Positions 23,240 to 32,968 are shown, counted from the first letter of the stretch. The stretch is DNA of 64,000 nt from an uncultured Acetatifactor sp. (GCA_910589035.1 CAJUSI010000010.1:1-64000); one strand, 5' to 3'. Program-made: numbers and translations. Notes: generated from the sequence alone by a model not told the origin.

Positions 23240-24118
23240 ATGCATTATAAAGAATCATTGGGCACCCGGATTTATGTGTTTTTCGCCTACCTGGCGGTTA
23301 CACTGTTCAGCATAGCCTGTATCTATCCCATTCTGCATATTCTGGCCCTGTCCCTCAGCTCCAGGACGGCGGTCAATGCGGGGCTGGTGAATATTATTCC
23401 GGTGGATTTCTCTCTGGAGGCCTACAGATTTGTCATGGAGGGAGGTGCCTTTTTCGCCGCTTTCAAAATGTCGGTGAAAAGGACGATTCTGGGCGTGGCG
23501 GTCAGCATGCTCTTTACGGTTCTGGCAGGGTATCCGCTCTCCAAGACCAGGAGCAGATTCTCCTCCAGGAATGTATATATGTGGTTTTTTGTGTTTACCA
23601 TGCTTTTCAGCGGAGGGCTGATTCCCGGATATATCGTGGTGAACAAGCTGGGACTTATCGACACCATCTGGGCGCTGGTGCTGCCGGGAGCCGTACCGGT
23701 GTACTATGTGATTCTGTTCCAGAATTTTGTGAAGAGCCTGCCGGAGGAGCTGATCGAAGCCGCCTACACGGACGGGGCCGGGGAGCTTACCATTCTGCAG
23801 AAAATAATACTGCCACTCTCCAAACCGATTCTGGCTACACTCACGCTGTTTATTGCGGTGAACCACTGGAATTCCTGGTTTGACGGTATGATTTATATGA
23901 ACCGTCCGAAAAATTATCCTCTGCAGACCTACCTGCAGACCATAGTGGTGCAGATCGATGTGAAGTCCGTTGCCACCATCAGCGACGTGACCAATATTTC
24001 CCCGAGAAACAGCAAGGCGGCCCAGATTATACTGGCTATGCTCCCCATTGTGGTGGTATATCCCTTTTTACAGAAATACTTTACCAAGGGGATTGTGATG
24101 GGAAGCGTGAAAGGGTGA
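23240..24118 (+). CDS. Sugar ABC importer permease (LplC/YtcP-like)
   Basis: A 292-residue inner-membrane permease, partner of the protein encoded directly upstream. Six membrane segments; the EAA loop is EEAAYTDGAGELTILQKIILPLSKP in pattern (LIEAAYTDGAGELTI seen near residue 175). The C-terminus PFLQKYFTKGIVMGSVKG is the usual end of CUT1-type permeases. GGGGGGAGGTG precedes the ATG. The operon may stop at the hairpin array at 24262-24370 or read through to the beta-mannosidase. Confidence 0.93.
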   Translation: MHYKESLGTRIYVFFAYLAVTLFSIACIYPILHILALSLSSRTAVNAGLVNIIPVDFSLEAYRFVMEGGAFFAAFKMSVKRTILGVAVSMLFTVLAGYPLSKTRSRFSSRNVYMWFFVFTMLFSGGLIPGYIVVNKLGLIDTIWALVLPGAVPVYYVILFQNFVKSLPEELIEAAYTDGAGELTILQKIILPLSKPILATLTLFIAVNHWNSWFDGMIYMNRPKNYPLQTYLQTIVVQIDVKSVATISDVTNISPRNSKAAQIILAMLPIVVVYPFLQKYFTKGIVMGSVKG

Positions 24119-24261
24119 AGGGGGAAGCGGCCGCTGCGGAGACGTCCACGGAGGATCGGCACAAGACGATAACGAAGAACCGAAATAAAACGGATGTGAA
24201 ACTGATATAGGAAGAATGCGGAAAACCGGCAGGAACAGACGTACTGCAAATTGCTCCGCAA

Positions 24262-24370
24262 CAATAGAACTTTGATCATAGAATCTGCACTTAGATTCTA
24301 TGATAGAACTTTGATCATAGAATTCAAAAACAGGATTCTACAATAAAATCCAAAAGCAGGATTTTATTGT
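24262..24370. repeat. Array of three consecutive hairpins
   Basis: Hairpin 1 has perfect 12-bp arms (24275-24286 / 24293-24304). Hairpin 2 has 8-bp arms (24318-24325 / 24333-24340). Hairpin 3 has perfect 12-bp arms (24340-24351 / 24359-24370). The first two are each preceded by ATAGAACTTTGATCATAGAAT, quoted here as ATAGAACTTTGATCATAG. This is the same design as the arrays at 1-122 and 35622-35705. Position between permease and mannosidase genes suggests a role in operon differential expression. Otherwise 24119-24452 holds no supported gene. Confidence 0.85.
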
Positions 24371-24452
24371 CAAGTATTGTCATGAATTAGCCGGGACCAG
24401 AAATAACTCTTAAAGGATTATTTCTTGACGGTTCCTAAGGAAGGAGAGTATC

Positions 24453-26927
24453 ATGAATCACTGGAAGAAAATCAGCCTGGACGGAACCTGGAATATCACC
24501 TGGATTTCGAATGACGATATCAGGCTCCGGAGAGATGCCCGGACCGGGGAAGCACGGACAAAGGAAGCCGGGGGAAAAGCGGATGGGGAGAAAGAGGCCC
24601 GGGCGGCGGTTCGGGGAGAAGCCCTGCGGGAGGATTCCGGAGAGGTCTTTCCCAGGACTATCGCAGAGCTGGAGGGCTATGGGGAGGGAACCGTCAGGGG
24701 AAGCGTTCCCGGAAATTTTGAACTGGCACTGGAGGAAAACGGGATCCTGCCGGAGATCTTCAGGGATCAGAATATTCTGCTTCTGCAGAAATACGAGGGA
24801 TATCATGTGTTTTACAGCCGCAGCTTCCTCTATCACGCTGAGGAGGGATGTACGCCGTACCTGTATTTCGAGGGGATTGATACCATCAGTGAAATATGGG
24901 TCAACGGCAGGCTGGCGGGAAGGACGGAGAACATGTTCATCCCCCACAGCCTGCCCGCAGGGGAGCTGAGAGAAGGCGAGAATGAGATTGTGGTGCATTT
25001 ATTCCCCGTGTCCATGGAATCCAGGAAGAGGGAGCTCTCCTTTGGCAATACCAGCGTGAACAAATATAATTTCGAATCCCTCTGGATCCGGAAGGCGGCC
25101 CATATGTACGGCTGGGACATCATGCCCCGGGCGGTATCCTGCGGGATCTGGCGTCCGGTATCCCTGGTATACCGTCCGGAGGAATTCATCAGGCAGGCCT
25201 ATGTCTGTACTCTTTCCGCGGATCGCGTGAGGAAGGAAGCAGAACTGATGTTCTTCTATGAGGTGGAGGCCAGGGGGGCGGATCTGAGCCGTTATTCCAT
25301 TGAAATAGAGGGAGGCTGCGGGGACAGCAGGTTTTACGCCCGGTCCAGGCTATGGAATGTGGCAGGGAGATTCCGCTTTCCGGTGAAGGACGCGAAGCTG
25401 TGGGAGCCCCGGGAATTTGCGGCCCAGGATCCGGCGCATCCGGTTCGGACGAAGGCGCATCTGTATGATGTCGCCGTGCGCCTTGTGAAGGACGGGGAAG
25501 TGATAGATACGGACAGCTTCCGCACAGGACTCAGGACGGTGGAGCTGGTGCGCACAGGGCTTACGGATCTCCATTTGTCGGGGGATTTTCATTTTAAGGT
25601 AAACGGGGAGAAGGTGTTCATCCTGGGAACAAATTTTGTGCCTGTGGATGCGTTTCACTCCAGGGACAGGGAGAGGCTTCCCCGGGTGTGCAGTCTGCTG
25701 CTGGACGTGGGGTGCAACGCCATCCGGATCTGGGGCGGAAATGTCTATGAGGATGATTATCTGTACGACTATTGCGACGAGCATGGAATCCTGATCTGGC
25801 AGGATTTCATGATGGCCTGCGGCGTGTACCCAGAGGAGGATGCCTTCCGGGAGGAAATCGCCCGCGAGACCAGGGCCGCGGTGAGACGGCTGCGTCATCA
25901 TGCCAGCATTCTGTGCTGGGCCGGAGACAATGAGAATGATATGGTGGCCTTTATGGAGCCCTTTCACCGGAATCCCAACCGGAACAGCCTGACCAGGGAA
26001 GTGATACCCCGGGTTCTGGAATATGAGGATCCCTCCAGGCCCTACCTGCCCAGCTCTCCCTTTATAGACGAAGCCTGCGTGGGGCAGCCGCTGGAATATA
26101 TCACGGAGCAGCATCTCTGGGGTCCCCGGGATTACTTCAGGAACAGCTATTACACCAAATCTCTCGGGAAATTTGCCAGCGAAATCGGGTATCACGGATG
26201 CTGCAGCGTGGCCTCCATGGAAAAGTTTATCAGCAAAGAGACGCTCTGGCCCTGGGAGGACAATCCGGCCTGGGCAGTGCATGCCGCTTGTCCCGAGACA
26301 GGCATGATAGATACCTGGGGCTGGCGGATTCACCTGATGGCGAATCAGATTCGGGAGATGTTCGGCAGGATTCCGGAGACGCCGGAGGACTTTGCACTGT
26401 GCAGCCAGATTTCCCAGGCCGAGGCCTTCAAATTTTTCATCGAACTGTTCCGCGTGGAAAACGGAAGGAGAAGCGGCATTATCTGGTGGAATCTGATAGA
26501 CGGATGGCCCCAGTTCTCCGACGCGGTGGTGGATTACTATTTTACGAAGAAGCTGGCTTATTACTATATTCAGAACAGTCAGAGGGCGCTGCTGCTCACC
26601 TTTGCGGAGCCTGCGGACTGGCACCTTACCCTGACGGCGGTAAACGATACGGGGAGGGATACTGAGGTGGAATATGAGGTCTATGACTATGCCACCGGGC
26701 AGAAGGTTGCGCAGGGCAGGGGGACGGTGCGCGGCGGAGCCGGAGCGGAGGCCGCGGTGCTGGACAGAATTCCCTATTCCTATGGGGAAAAGCATATCTA
26801 TGTGATCACCTGGAAATCCGAATACGGGGAGGGAAGGAATCATTATCTCAGCGGGCAGCCGCCCTTTGACCTGGAGATATACCGTGATTTCGTAAAGGAT
26901 TTTTACCGGACCGAATGCTGGCTTTAA
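24453..26927 (+). CDS. GH2 beta-mannosidase
   Basis: Hydrolyses terminal beta-mannosides, for example from mannan or N-glycan core fragments brought in by the upstream importer. 824 residues, no signal peptide, so intracellular. The GH2 pattern is clear: N-terminal jelly roll with YLYFEGIDTISEIWVNGRLAG, barrel start FILGTNFVPVDAF, NAIRIWGGNVYEDDYLYDYCDEHGILIWQDFM, acid/base Glu in CWAGDNENDM (about residue 494) and nucleophile Glu in FASEIGYHG (about residue 576). The WQDFM and GGNVYE wording is typical of beta-mannosidases rather than beta-galactosidases. An Arg/Gly/Glu-rich 45-residue insert (about residues 22-60) near the N-terminus is unusual. GGAGAG precedes the ATG. Confidence 0.93.
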   Translation: MNHWKKISLDGTWNITWISNDDIRLRRDARTGEARTKEAGGKADGEKEARAAVRGEALREDSGEVFPRTIAELEGYGEGTVRGSVPGNFELALEENGILPEIFRDQNILLLQKYEGYHVFYSRSFLYHAEEGCTPYLYFEGIDTISEIWVNGRLAGRTENMFIPHSLPAGELREGENEIVVHLFPVSMESRKRELSFGNTSVNKYNFESLWIRKAAHMYGWDIMPRAVSCGIWRPVSLVYRPEEFIRQAYVCTLSADRVRKEAELMFFYEVEARGADLSRYSIEIEGGCGDSRFYARSRLWNVAGRFRFPVKDAKLWEPREFAAQDPAHPVRTKAHLYDVAVRLVKDGEVIDTDSFRTGLRTVELVRTGLTDLHLSGDFHFKVNGEKVFILGTNFVPVDAFHSRDRERLPRVCSLLLDVGCNAIRIWGGNVYEDDYLYDYCDEHGILIWQDFMMACGVYPEEDAFREEIARETRAAVRRLRHHASILCWAGDNENDMVAFMEPFHRNPNRNSLTREVIPRVLEYEDPSRPYLPSSPFIDEACVGQPLEYITEQHLWGPRDYFRNSYYTKSLGKFASEIGYHGCCSVASMEKFISKETLWPWEDNPAWAVHAACPETGMIDTWGWRIHLMANQIREMFGRIPETPEDFALCSQISQAEAFKFFIELFRVENGRRSGIIWWNLIDGWPQFSDAVVDYYFTKKLAYYYIQNSQRALLLTFAEPADWHLTLTAVNDTGRDTEVEYEVYDYATGQKVAQGRGTVRGGAGAEAAVLDRIPYSYGEKHIYVITWKSEYGEGRNHYLSGQPPFDLEIYRDFVKDFYRTECWL

Positions 26928-27002
26928 AAAAGCCCGGGAGCGGAACAAAAGAAAGAATGGACATCAGCGAAAGGAGCCTGCACGGGGGAAGGTGGGGATA
27001 TT

Positions 27003-28028
27003 ATGGAGATACGGAAAAAAGAATATGCAATCGGAATCGACATCGGGGGTACAAAGTGCGCCGTGGTCCTCGGCAGGCAGCCTGTATCGGGGGAAGAGGG
27101 GGAAGCTCTGATCCTGGATAAGAAATGCTTTTCTACCGGGAAATGCGCGGGATGGGAAGAGGCTGTGGATAAAATGACGGAATTGACGGAGGATTTGCTT
27201 TCCCGGAACGGGCTGGGTGTGTCCGACCTGGCCGGAATCGGTATCAGCTGCGGCGGGCCGCTGAAACACCGGGAGGGGATCATCATGAACCCGCCCAACC
27301 TGGTGGGCTGGCGGAATGTGCCCATCGTGGAAATCCTGCGGGAAAGGTTCGGGATTCCGGTATGCCTGGAGAATGACGCCAACGCCGGAGCCGTGGCGGA
27401 ATGCAGGTTTGGAAGGGCCAGGGGAAAGGAAAATGTGGTATTCCTGACCTTCGGTACGGGACTGGGCGCAGGATTGATCCTGAACGGCAGCCTGTATCGG
27501 GGGACCAACGATATGGCGGGGGAGGTGGGGCATATCCGCCTGTCCCGATTCGGACCCGTGGGATACGGAAAGACGGGCTCCTTCGAAGGGTTCTGCAGCG
27601 GCTCCGGCCTTGCCCAGCTGGCCAGGGCAAGGCTGCTGGAGGAGCGGCAGGCGGGCAGGCTGCTGGACGATCCCAGGTGGGCCCCTTCGGAGGAAATCAC
27701 TCCGGAAAAGCTGGCCGCCGCCGCCAGGGAAGGGGACGGCTTCGCACGCTCCGTCTACCGCATCAGCGCCGGATATCTGGGGAAGGGGCTGGCTGTGATT
27801 ATTGATATGCTGAATCCGGAGATGATCATCATCGGCAGTATCTTTGAGCGCTGCGAGGATCTGTTCCGGGAGGAAATGTGCCGGGAGATAGAGCAGGAAG
27901 CTCTGAAAAGTTCATACGGCGTGTGCCAGGTGGCCGCAGCCTCCCTGGGGGACCGGATCGGCGATTACGCGGCGCTGGCGGTGGCGTTTGGATATGACGG
28001 ATTGTGCGGCGGGCGGAGAGAGGCTTGA
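27003..28028 (+). CDS. ROK-family sugar kinase
   Basis: A 341-residue cytosolic kinase, probably phosphorylating the monosaccharide released by the beta-mannosidase 75 bases upstream. Motifs are YAIGIDIGGTKCAVVLG (ATP phosphate loop), NPPNLVGWRNVP, CLENDANAGAVAE (catalytic Asp), FGTGLGAGLILNG and GEVGHIRLSRFGPVGYGKTGSFEGFCSG. The last segment lacks the CxCGxxGC zinc cluster of classical ROK proteins, a variation seen in one branch of the family. No DNA-binding domain, unlike the repressor at 17579. Substrate could be mannose, N-acetylmannosamine or glucose; the neighbours favour mannose. Confidence 0.9.
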   Translation: MEIRKKEYAIGIDIGGTKCAVVLGRQPVSGEEGEALILDKKCFSTGKCAGWEEAVDKMTELTEDLLSRNGLGVSDLAGIGISCGGPLKHREGIIMNPPNLVGWRNVPIVEILRERFGIPVCLENDANAGAVAECRFGRARGKENVVFLTFGTGLGAGLILNGSLYRGTNDMAGEVGHIRLSRFGPVGYGKTGSFEGFCSGSGLAQLARARLLEERQAGRLLDDPRWAPSEEITPEKLAAAAREGDGFARSVYRISAGYLGKGLAVIIDMLNPEMIIIGSIFERCEDLFREEMCREIEQEALKSSYGVCQVAAASLGDRIGDYAALAVAFGYDGLCGGRREA

Positions 28029-28083
28029 GAATCCGGCTTCCCCAGGGACGGCAGCCTGCGGTGTCCTGCTGCAGCGACGCCGC

Positions 28084-28273
28084 AGCAAAGGAGACGCAGC
28101 CGGCCGGGAAAAGGCCGGAGGAGCGTGACGACCTGAAACTTCGGCATTACAGCAGAGGTGACGCAGCCGGCTATGAACCGGGCCGGAGGAGCGTGGTGCC
28201 ATGCAGCTTCGGTATTACAGCAGAGGTGATGCAGCCGGCTGTGAACCGGGCCGGAGGAGCAGGGCGACCTGCT
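28084..28273. repeat. 68-bp tandem repeat between convergent genes
   Basis: Two units starting at 28139 and 28207 share CTTCGGNATTACAGCAGAGG, then GCAGCCGGCT and GGGCCGGAGGAGC; a partial third lies at 28084-28138. The last unit runs into the stop region of the FecR/beta-helix gene. The convergent gap 28029-28271 is filled by these repeats. Confidence 0.85.
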
Positions 28274-29708
28274 ACTGCCAGTCGTTTCCGGTTTCCACAG
28301 TACCGGTTTCATTCCAGGCGCCTGCGCCGCTTTCGTCAAAGTAGGCGCGTTTCGCGCTCCCCATATTATCCTGTATGATGCAGTCTGTCAGGGTGAAGCC
28401 CGCCCCGCCGTTGTAGATGTAGAAGAGTGGGCCGCCGTTTCGCAGGAAGGAGCAGTTCTCAAAGACCGCTTCGCCCTCGCCGGACCACAGGACGCCATGC
28501 TCGCTGCAGTCGCGGATTGCGGAGTTCTGTACGGTCAGCGTTGTATTGGAAGCTTGAATTCCCACAAGACCGCAGCCGAAGAGATCGCAGCCGATCACCC
28601 GGACGCCGGAGCAATAGGATAAGCTCAGCACGGCTTCGGAGCACTCCACCTCCGGCGGAACGTCATGCCCTAAAACCAGCCCGTACAGCAGAAGGTTGTC
28701 GCAGCCGTAGACCGAGAGCACCAGCGCTTTCTCATGGCTGACCAGCAGACGGGTGGAGCCGTCGCCGATCAGCGACAGATTCTCCCAACCGTTGAGCATA
28801 AAACTTTCGGCCGTATAGGTGTTGCCCAACTCGTCCGTCATAAGATATCCGGCGTGATAGGTATCGCCGGTCAGATGAATCTCCATGTTGGAGAGGTCGC
28901 CGGAGGTAAGCAGCGCATACAGCTCTTCGTCATTTTCCGCTGTCAGGACGGTACGGTCGATTCCGTCCTGAGGCAGCGGGGGCAGCTCCAGCTGGAAGGC
29001 GGGCACGTTGCCGGAATCATCGTCTTTGGGCTGCGGAGGAATTTCCTCCTCTGTATCGTCCGTGAAAAGATCCAGGATTTCCGGGACCTCATCCCACAGG
29101 TATTCCGGTATCTCATTTCTGGCAAAGGGCTGTACCCGGAAGTCGCTGGAGCCCTCTTCCAGGATGGCCATCATGCCCGCTTCCAGCCGGATCTGCGCTC
29201 CGTCCGGGGCCGTGCATTCCACGCTTCCCTCCAGGACGGCGGTCAGAGAATAGCCGGGGCGGCTTTCGGCCCAGCCGCAGGTGCCGCGGATGCCGGTGAT
29301 CATGGTGGAGGTGCGGATTTCCATCGTCTCGTCGTCGGCCAGCGGTTCGGTGACATGGAAGAACAGGCTACCCTCCAGGACATGGATCTCCAGCGATTTC
29401 TCCTCCTTTATAATTTCCACCTGCGTATTCTGGTCCATCTTTGTCAGCTTGACCTGATCCAGGGAGATCCAGGCGTAGCCGGCCTCCAGCGTGTCGATCC
29501 GGTAGCCGCTGTAGAGCCCCAGATTCTCCGCCGGGGCGATGTTCTTTTCGGCTTCGTCGAATATGTTTACGCCTCCCTCCGTGCGCGTCAGGTGCATGGT
29601 CGCGGCCTCTGTACTGTTGCCGCAGGCCGTGCATAGAGAAGCGGCTGCCAGCAAAAGAGCGAACAGCCATAGATGTTTTTTGCGATTTCTGTTTGTTTTC
29701 CGATTCAT
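28272..29708 (-). CDS. FecR-domain / beta-helix lipoprotein
   Basis: A 478-residue lipoprotein: basic start, hydrophobic HLWLFALLLAAASLCTAC with lipid-attachment Cys near residue 29. Residues about 40-190 form a FecR-like domain (GYAWISLDQVKLTKMDQNT, LEGSLFFHVTEPL, STMITGIRGTCGW), a fold often linked to surface signalling. After an acidic linker, residues about 250-470 are a right-handed parallel beta-helix with PbH1-like turns (LSLIGDGSTRLLV, NLLLYGLVLG, VRVIGCDLFG, AVFENCSFLRNGG). Beta-helices of this kind commonly bind or cleave polysaccharide. No sigma/anti-sigma partner is adjacent. GGAGGGG precedes the ATG. It is convergent with the ROK kinase gene. Confidence 0.82.
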   Translation of the reverse strand: MNRKTNRNRKKHLWLFALLLAAASLCTACGNSTEAATMHLTRTEGGVNIFDEAEKNIAPAENLGLYSGYRIDTLEAGYAWISLDQVKLTKMDQNTQVEIIKEEKSLEIHVLEGSLFFHVTEPLADDETMEIRTSTMITGIRGTCGWAESRPGYSLTAVLEGSVECTAPDGAQIRLEAGMMAILEEGSSDFRVQPFARNEIPEYLWDEVPEILDLFTDDTEEEIPPQPKDDDSGNVPAFQLELPPLPQDGIDRTVLTAENDEELYALLTSGDLSNMEIHLTGDTYHAGYLMTDELGNTYTAESFMLNGWENLSLIGDGSTRLLVSHEKALVLSVYGCDNLLLYGLVLGHDVPPEVECSEAVLSLSYCSGVRVIGCDLFGCGLVGIQASNTTLTVQNSAIRDCSEHGVLWSGEGEAVFENCSFLRNGGPLFYIYNGGAGFTLTDCIIQDNMGSAKRAYFDESGAGAWNETGTVETGNDWQ

Positions 29709-30179
29709 ATTTATACCCCTCCTGCGCGCTTTGGCGCTGCCGCCCTGCCTTCCGAATCCTGTTCTCGGGCATACAAATCAATGGTTTATAGTAAAAATTT
29801 AGACGTATTTCAATCCTGCCCGCTTGAAACAGGGCCCTGCGTACACTTTTCCGGGCATAGCTTCCCTTTTTTAGATTCAAAATTCTTCTTAACAACATCT
29901 GGTTTCGCCCGGCTTGCGGATGGCTTATCATAGAAAGTCTACTATAAAACTGCTAATCACACAAGTGAAATTGCGCAATGCAAAGACAGAAAAAGGACTG
30001 CCCGGCCGTAAAATTTCACCTGTTTGAAAGGAATCCCCCATATTTGTGTAGTAAATCGAGAACAGAAATGGTACAATGACTATGATGACAGGAAGTCTGC
30101 CGTGAGCGGCATTGACTTTTTCGGATTTTAGACATAAGCTTTAAGAAAGCGGTAATGTATATTCAGGAAAGGGGGTTCC
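29709..30179. other. Intergenic gap without recognised gene
   Basis: About 470 bases between the divergent FecR/beta-helix gene and the broken ATPase gene. It is AT-rich next to 29900-29960 and likely carries both promoters. I see no RNA gene, repeat family member or conserved frame in it. Confidence 0.5.
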
Positions 30180-31390
30180 ATGGGAAATTATTTAAATCCG
30201 GGTAACAGCGGGTTTCAGGAAGTTGTCCGGTCAGAATATGTGGACAAGACGGAGTTGATTGCTCTGATAAATCGACGATTGGGACGACGGGGAAGCTGAC
30301 CTGCGTCAGCAGGCCCAGGCGTTTTGGAAAGTCTTATGCGGCAAAGATGCTTTACGCCTATTATGACTGTTCCTGTGATTCGCATGCGTTCTTTGATGAT
30401 AAGAAGATTGCGGCGACGGACGGATATCTGAAACATTTGAACCGGTATCATGTGATGAGCCTTGATATGACTACTTTTCTTTCGGAGGCATAGAGGAAAG
30501 GGATTCCGCTGAAGGAAGTCCCGGATACGATTGTGGAGCGATTTTCAGCTGAACTGGAAGCAATTTATCCTGACTGCGCGGGCGAAATAGAGTTTGCGGA
30601 CAAACTGATCCATTGTGTGGAAGAGACAGGCAGACAATTCGTGTTTGTCATCGATGAATGGGATGCGCTGATCCGGGAAGCGAAGGACGACGCCGTAGCG
30701 CAGAAACGGTATCTTAATCTTTTGCGGGAATGGTTTAAGAGCAATAATATTACTCCGAAGGTTGTTGCTGCGGCTTATATGACGGGGATATTGCCGATCA
30801 AGAAAGATGGTTCCCAGCCGGCAATCTCGGATTTTAAGGAAGTAACAATTCTGGCTCCCGGCAGGTTTGTGGAATTCACAGGCTTTCAAAAAGGGGAAGT
30901 GCAGCATCTGTGCGGGAAATATGGGATGGATTTTGAGGAAGTCAGGCAGTGGTACGACGGATATGATTTTCCGGTTTTTGGATCCATTTATAATCCTTAT
31001 TCCGTGATGTGTGCCATGCAGGAGAAGAAGTGCCGCTCTTACTGGAAGAAGACTTCGGCAGCTGAATCGCTGATGACCTATATCAATATGGACTTTGATG
31101 GGCTGCAGGAAACCATATCCCGGCTGATTTCCGGGGAAGCAGTAGAGGTTGACACGGAAAGCTTTGAAAATGATTTTGAAACTTTCAGGAGCCATGACGA
31201 TGTGCTGACCCTGCTGATCCATCTGGGGTATCTTACCTGGAACGAGGAAGATGGGACGGCGTATATTCCAAATGAAGAGGTGAGGGCTGAGTTCAGGAAA
31301 ATTTTAAAAGGCGGGAATGCGGGCCGGAAATGGATGGAGCAAGGCAGTGCGATGTCACGGACAACGGGGGAAAGGCCGCCGGCAGGCGGC
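30180..31390 (+). pseudogene. Broken AAA-ATPase (DUF1703/PD-DExK family)
   Basis: The frame beginning MGNYLNPGNSGFQEVVRSEYVDKTELIALIN at 30180 (first 12 residues MGNYLNPGNSGF) is the known start of the AAA-like ATPase plus nuclease family. A single-base loss near 30273 shifts the frame just before the SRPRRFGKS phosphate loop. A TAG at 30491 interrupts it again. From 30500 the frame continues through VFVIDEWDALIRE (Walker B-like) and GFQKGEVQHLCGKYGMDFEEV. The C-terminal nuclease domain is missing: after EVRAEFRKILKGG the sequence becomes unrelated and runs in frame into the sialidase gene. Three separate lesions mean it is dead, though the part from about 30533 could still be translated as a fusion. 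Confidence 0.88.
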
Positions 31391-31405
31391 CGGAAAGGAG
31401 CGATT

Positions 31406-32491
31406 ATGGAATATCTGGAACTGGGAAAAGCGGTGCGGGAGCTTGCACCGGATATGGAGGCGGGCAATCCCCGGAACAGTGAGGGGACCTTTCTGGAGAC
31501 GGAGGAGGACGGAATATTGTTTGTATACAGCCGTTTCCGCGGCAGCAATCCGGCGGATCACGCCTTTGCGGATCTGTGCCTTATGCGTTCCATGGACGGA
31601 GGGGAGACCTTTGACGAGGGCGAGATCATTCTGACCTGTGACAAAGAAGAGGGTGTGAACATGATGTGTCCTTCCCTTCTGAGGATGCAGAACGGGGAAA
31701 TCGGCCTGTTCTATCTGGTCAGGATGACCTATGATATTACAAAGATTTTCCTGCGCCGTTCTGCGGACGGGGGCAGAACCTGGGGAGAAAGGGTATGCTG
31801 TACGCCCCTGGAGGATTTCTTTGTGATCAATAACGACAGAGTGCTGCGCACGGCCAGCGGGAGAATCATACTTCCCGTGGCAAGCCACAGATCCAGGGGC
31901 GGGATCCTGGACGGCCGTTCCGAAATGCTCTGTTTCCTTTCCGACGACGACGGGAAGTCCTGGAGGGTATCCGCGGGGAAATGTACTCTGCCCCAGGCCT
32001 CCCACTGTATTTCCGGGCTCCAGGAGCCGGGGGTGGTGCAGCTGCGAAACGGCGTGCTCTGGGGCTGGGCCAGGACGGAACTGGGCAGGCAGTACGAGAC
32101 GTTTTCCATGGACGAGGGGGATACCTGGACTGTCTGCCAGCCCTCCCGGTTTACCTCGCCCAACAGCCCTCTGTGCATGAAGAGGGGAGAGGACGGAAGG
32201 CTTTATGCCGTCTGGAACCCCATACCCGAGTACAATGGCAGGGAGAAACCGGAGTATTTTACCGGAGGAAGGACACCCCTGGTGATCGCCTCCAGCGGGG
32301 ACGACGGGAAGACTTTCACGGAACCTGTAGCCTTCGAATGGGATCCGGAAAGCGGCTATTGCTACTGCGCCATCTGCTTTACCCGCGACGCCCTGCTGCT
32401 GGCATACTGCGCAGGGGGCAGCAGGGAGCGCAGCTGCCTGGTGAAGACCCGCATCCGGCGTCTGGACAAGGCGGAACTGGGCAGAATTTAA
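31406..32491 (+). CDS. Sialidase-like BNR/Asp-box protein
   Basis: A 361-residue protein without signal peptide. Several Asp-boxes (S-x-D-x-G-x-T-W type) mark a six-bladed propeller: SMDGGETF near residue 65, SADGGRTW near 117, SDDDGKSW near 180, SMDEGDTW near 235 and SGDDGKTF near 297. Arginine-rich spots such as FVYSRFRGSNPADHAF could form the carboxylate-binding triad. The family includes exo-alpha-sialidases and other glycosidases that act intracellularly on imported sugars. The ATG at 31406 has GGAAAGGAG upstream, so I separate it from the in-frame ATPase remnant. It lies near the mannoside locus and may join glycan breakdown. Confidence 0.85.
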   Translation: MEYLELGKAVRELAPDMEAGNPRNSEGTFLETEEDGILFVYSRFRGSNPADHAFADLCLMRSMDGGETFDEGEIILTCDKEEGVNMMCPSLLRMQNGEIGLFYLVRMTYDITKIFLRRSADGGRTWGERVCCTPLEDFFVINNDRVLRTASGRIILPVASHRSRGGILDGRSEMLCFLSDDDGKSWRVSAGKCTLPQASHCISGLQEPGVVQLRNGVLWGWARTELGRQYETFSMDEGDTWTVCQPSRFTSPNSPLCMKRGEDGRLYAVWNPIPEYNGREKPEYFTGGRTPLVIASSGDDGKTFTEPVAFEWDPESGYCYCAICFTRDALLLAYCAGGSRERSCLVKTRIRRLDKAELGRI

Positions 32492-32567
32492 GCGGGTTGT
32501 AAGAAAAAACTGCGTTTGCGTGCTTTTTGCACCTGCCAGAGTATTCATGCGTTGCTTAAAAATGCTT

Positions 32568-32613
32568 GTGCTCCTGGTTTCCATGATGATATGATGGAAA
32601 ACAGGAGCACTTT
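32568..32613 (+). terminator. Intrinsic terminator after sialidase gene
   Basis: GTGCTCCTG(G)TTTCCAT at 32568-32584 pairs with ATGGAAA(A)CAGGAGCAC at 32594-32610, a 16-bp stem with one mismatch and a 9-base loop, followed by TTT. Confidence 0.75.
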
Positions 32614-32791
32614 CCTGTAATCGTCTAAGTACTATCTATATGTTAAGGCATAATTATGATTCCGGCTTTTCGCCAACAATTCAAGGCAGAAAATCAGAAA
32701 ATGACAGGCGGAAGGCTTTCCTCCTGTCGAAACGCTCAGCCGATGGTTCCAGACCGCATAATGGCTGGAAATGGGGTGTGGAAGGAGGAAA

Positions 32792-32968
32792 ATGGGAAGG
32801 AATGACAATGTTGTAAAGGAGTATTTTTCCGACAGGAGAAGGTATGCGGACTTGTAGAACGGAGGCGTGTTCCACGGCAGAAAGCTGATCTGTGCGGAAG
32901 AACTGGAGGATAAGGATTCCGTAGGAACCATTGCAGGTACGAAAAAGGAGCGGAGAAGGACAGAGTGA
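32792..32968 (+). pseudogene. Rpn-family nuclease remnant
   Basis: The reading MGRNDNVVKEYFSDRRRYADL, a TAG at 32855, then NGGVFHGRKLICAEELEDKD matches the N-terminus of Rpn-type recombination-promoting nuclease/putative transposase proteins. Only about 58 codons remain of a usual 300 or so, and an internal stop interrupts them. GGAGG precedes the ATG. It adds to the mobile-gene debris at 30-33 kb. Confidence 0.75.
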
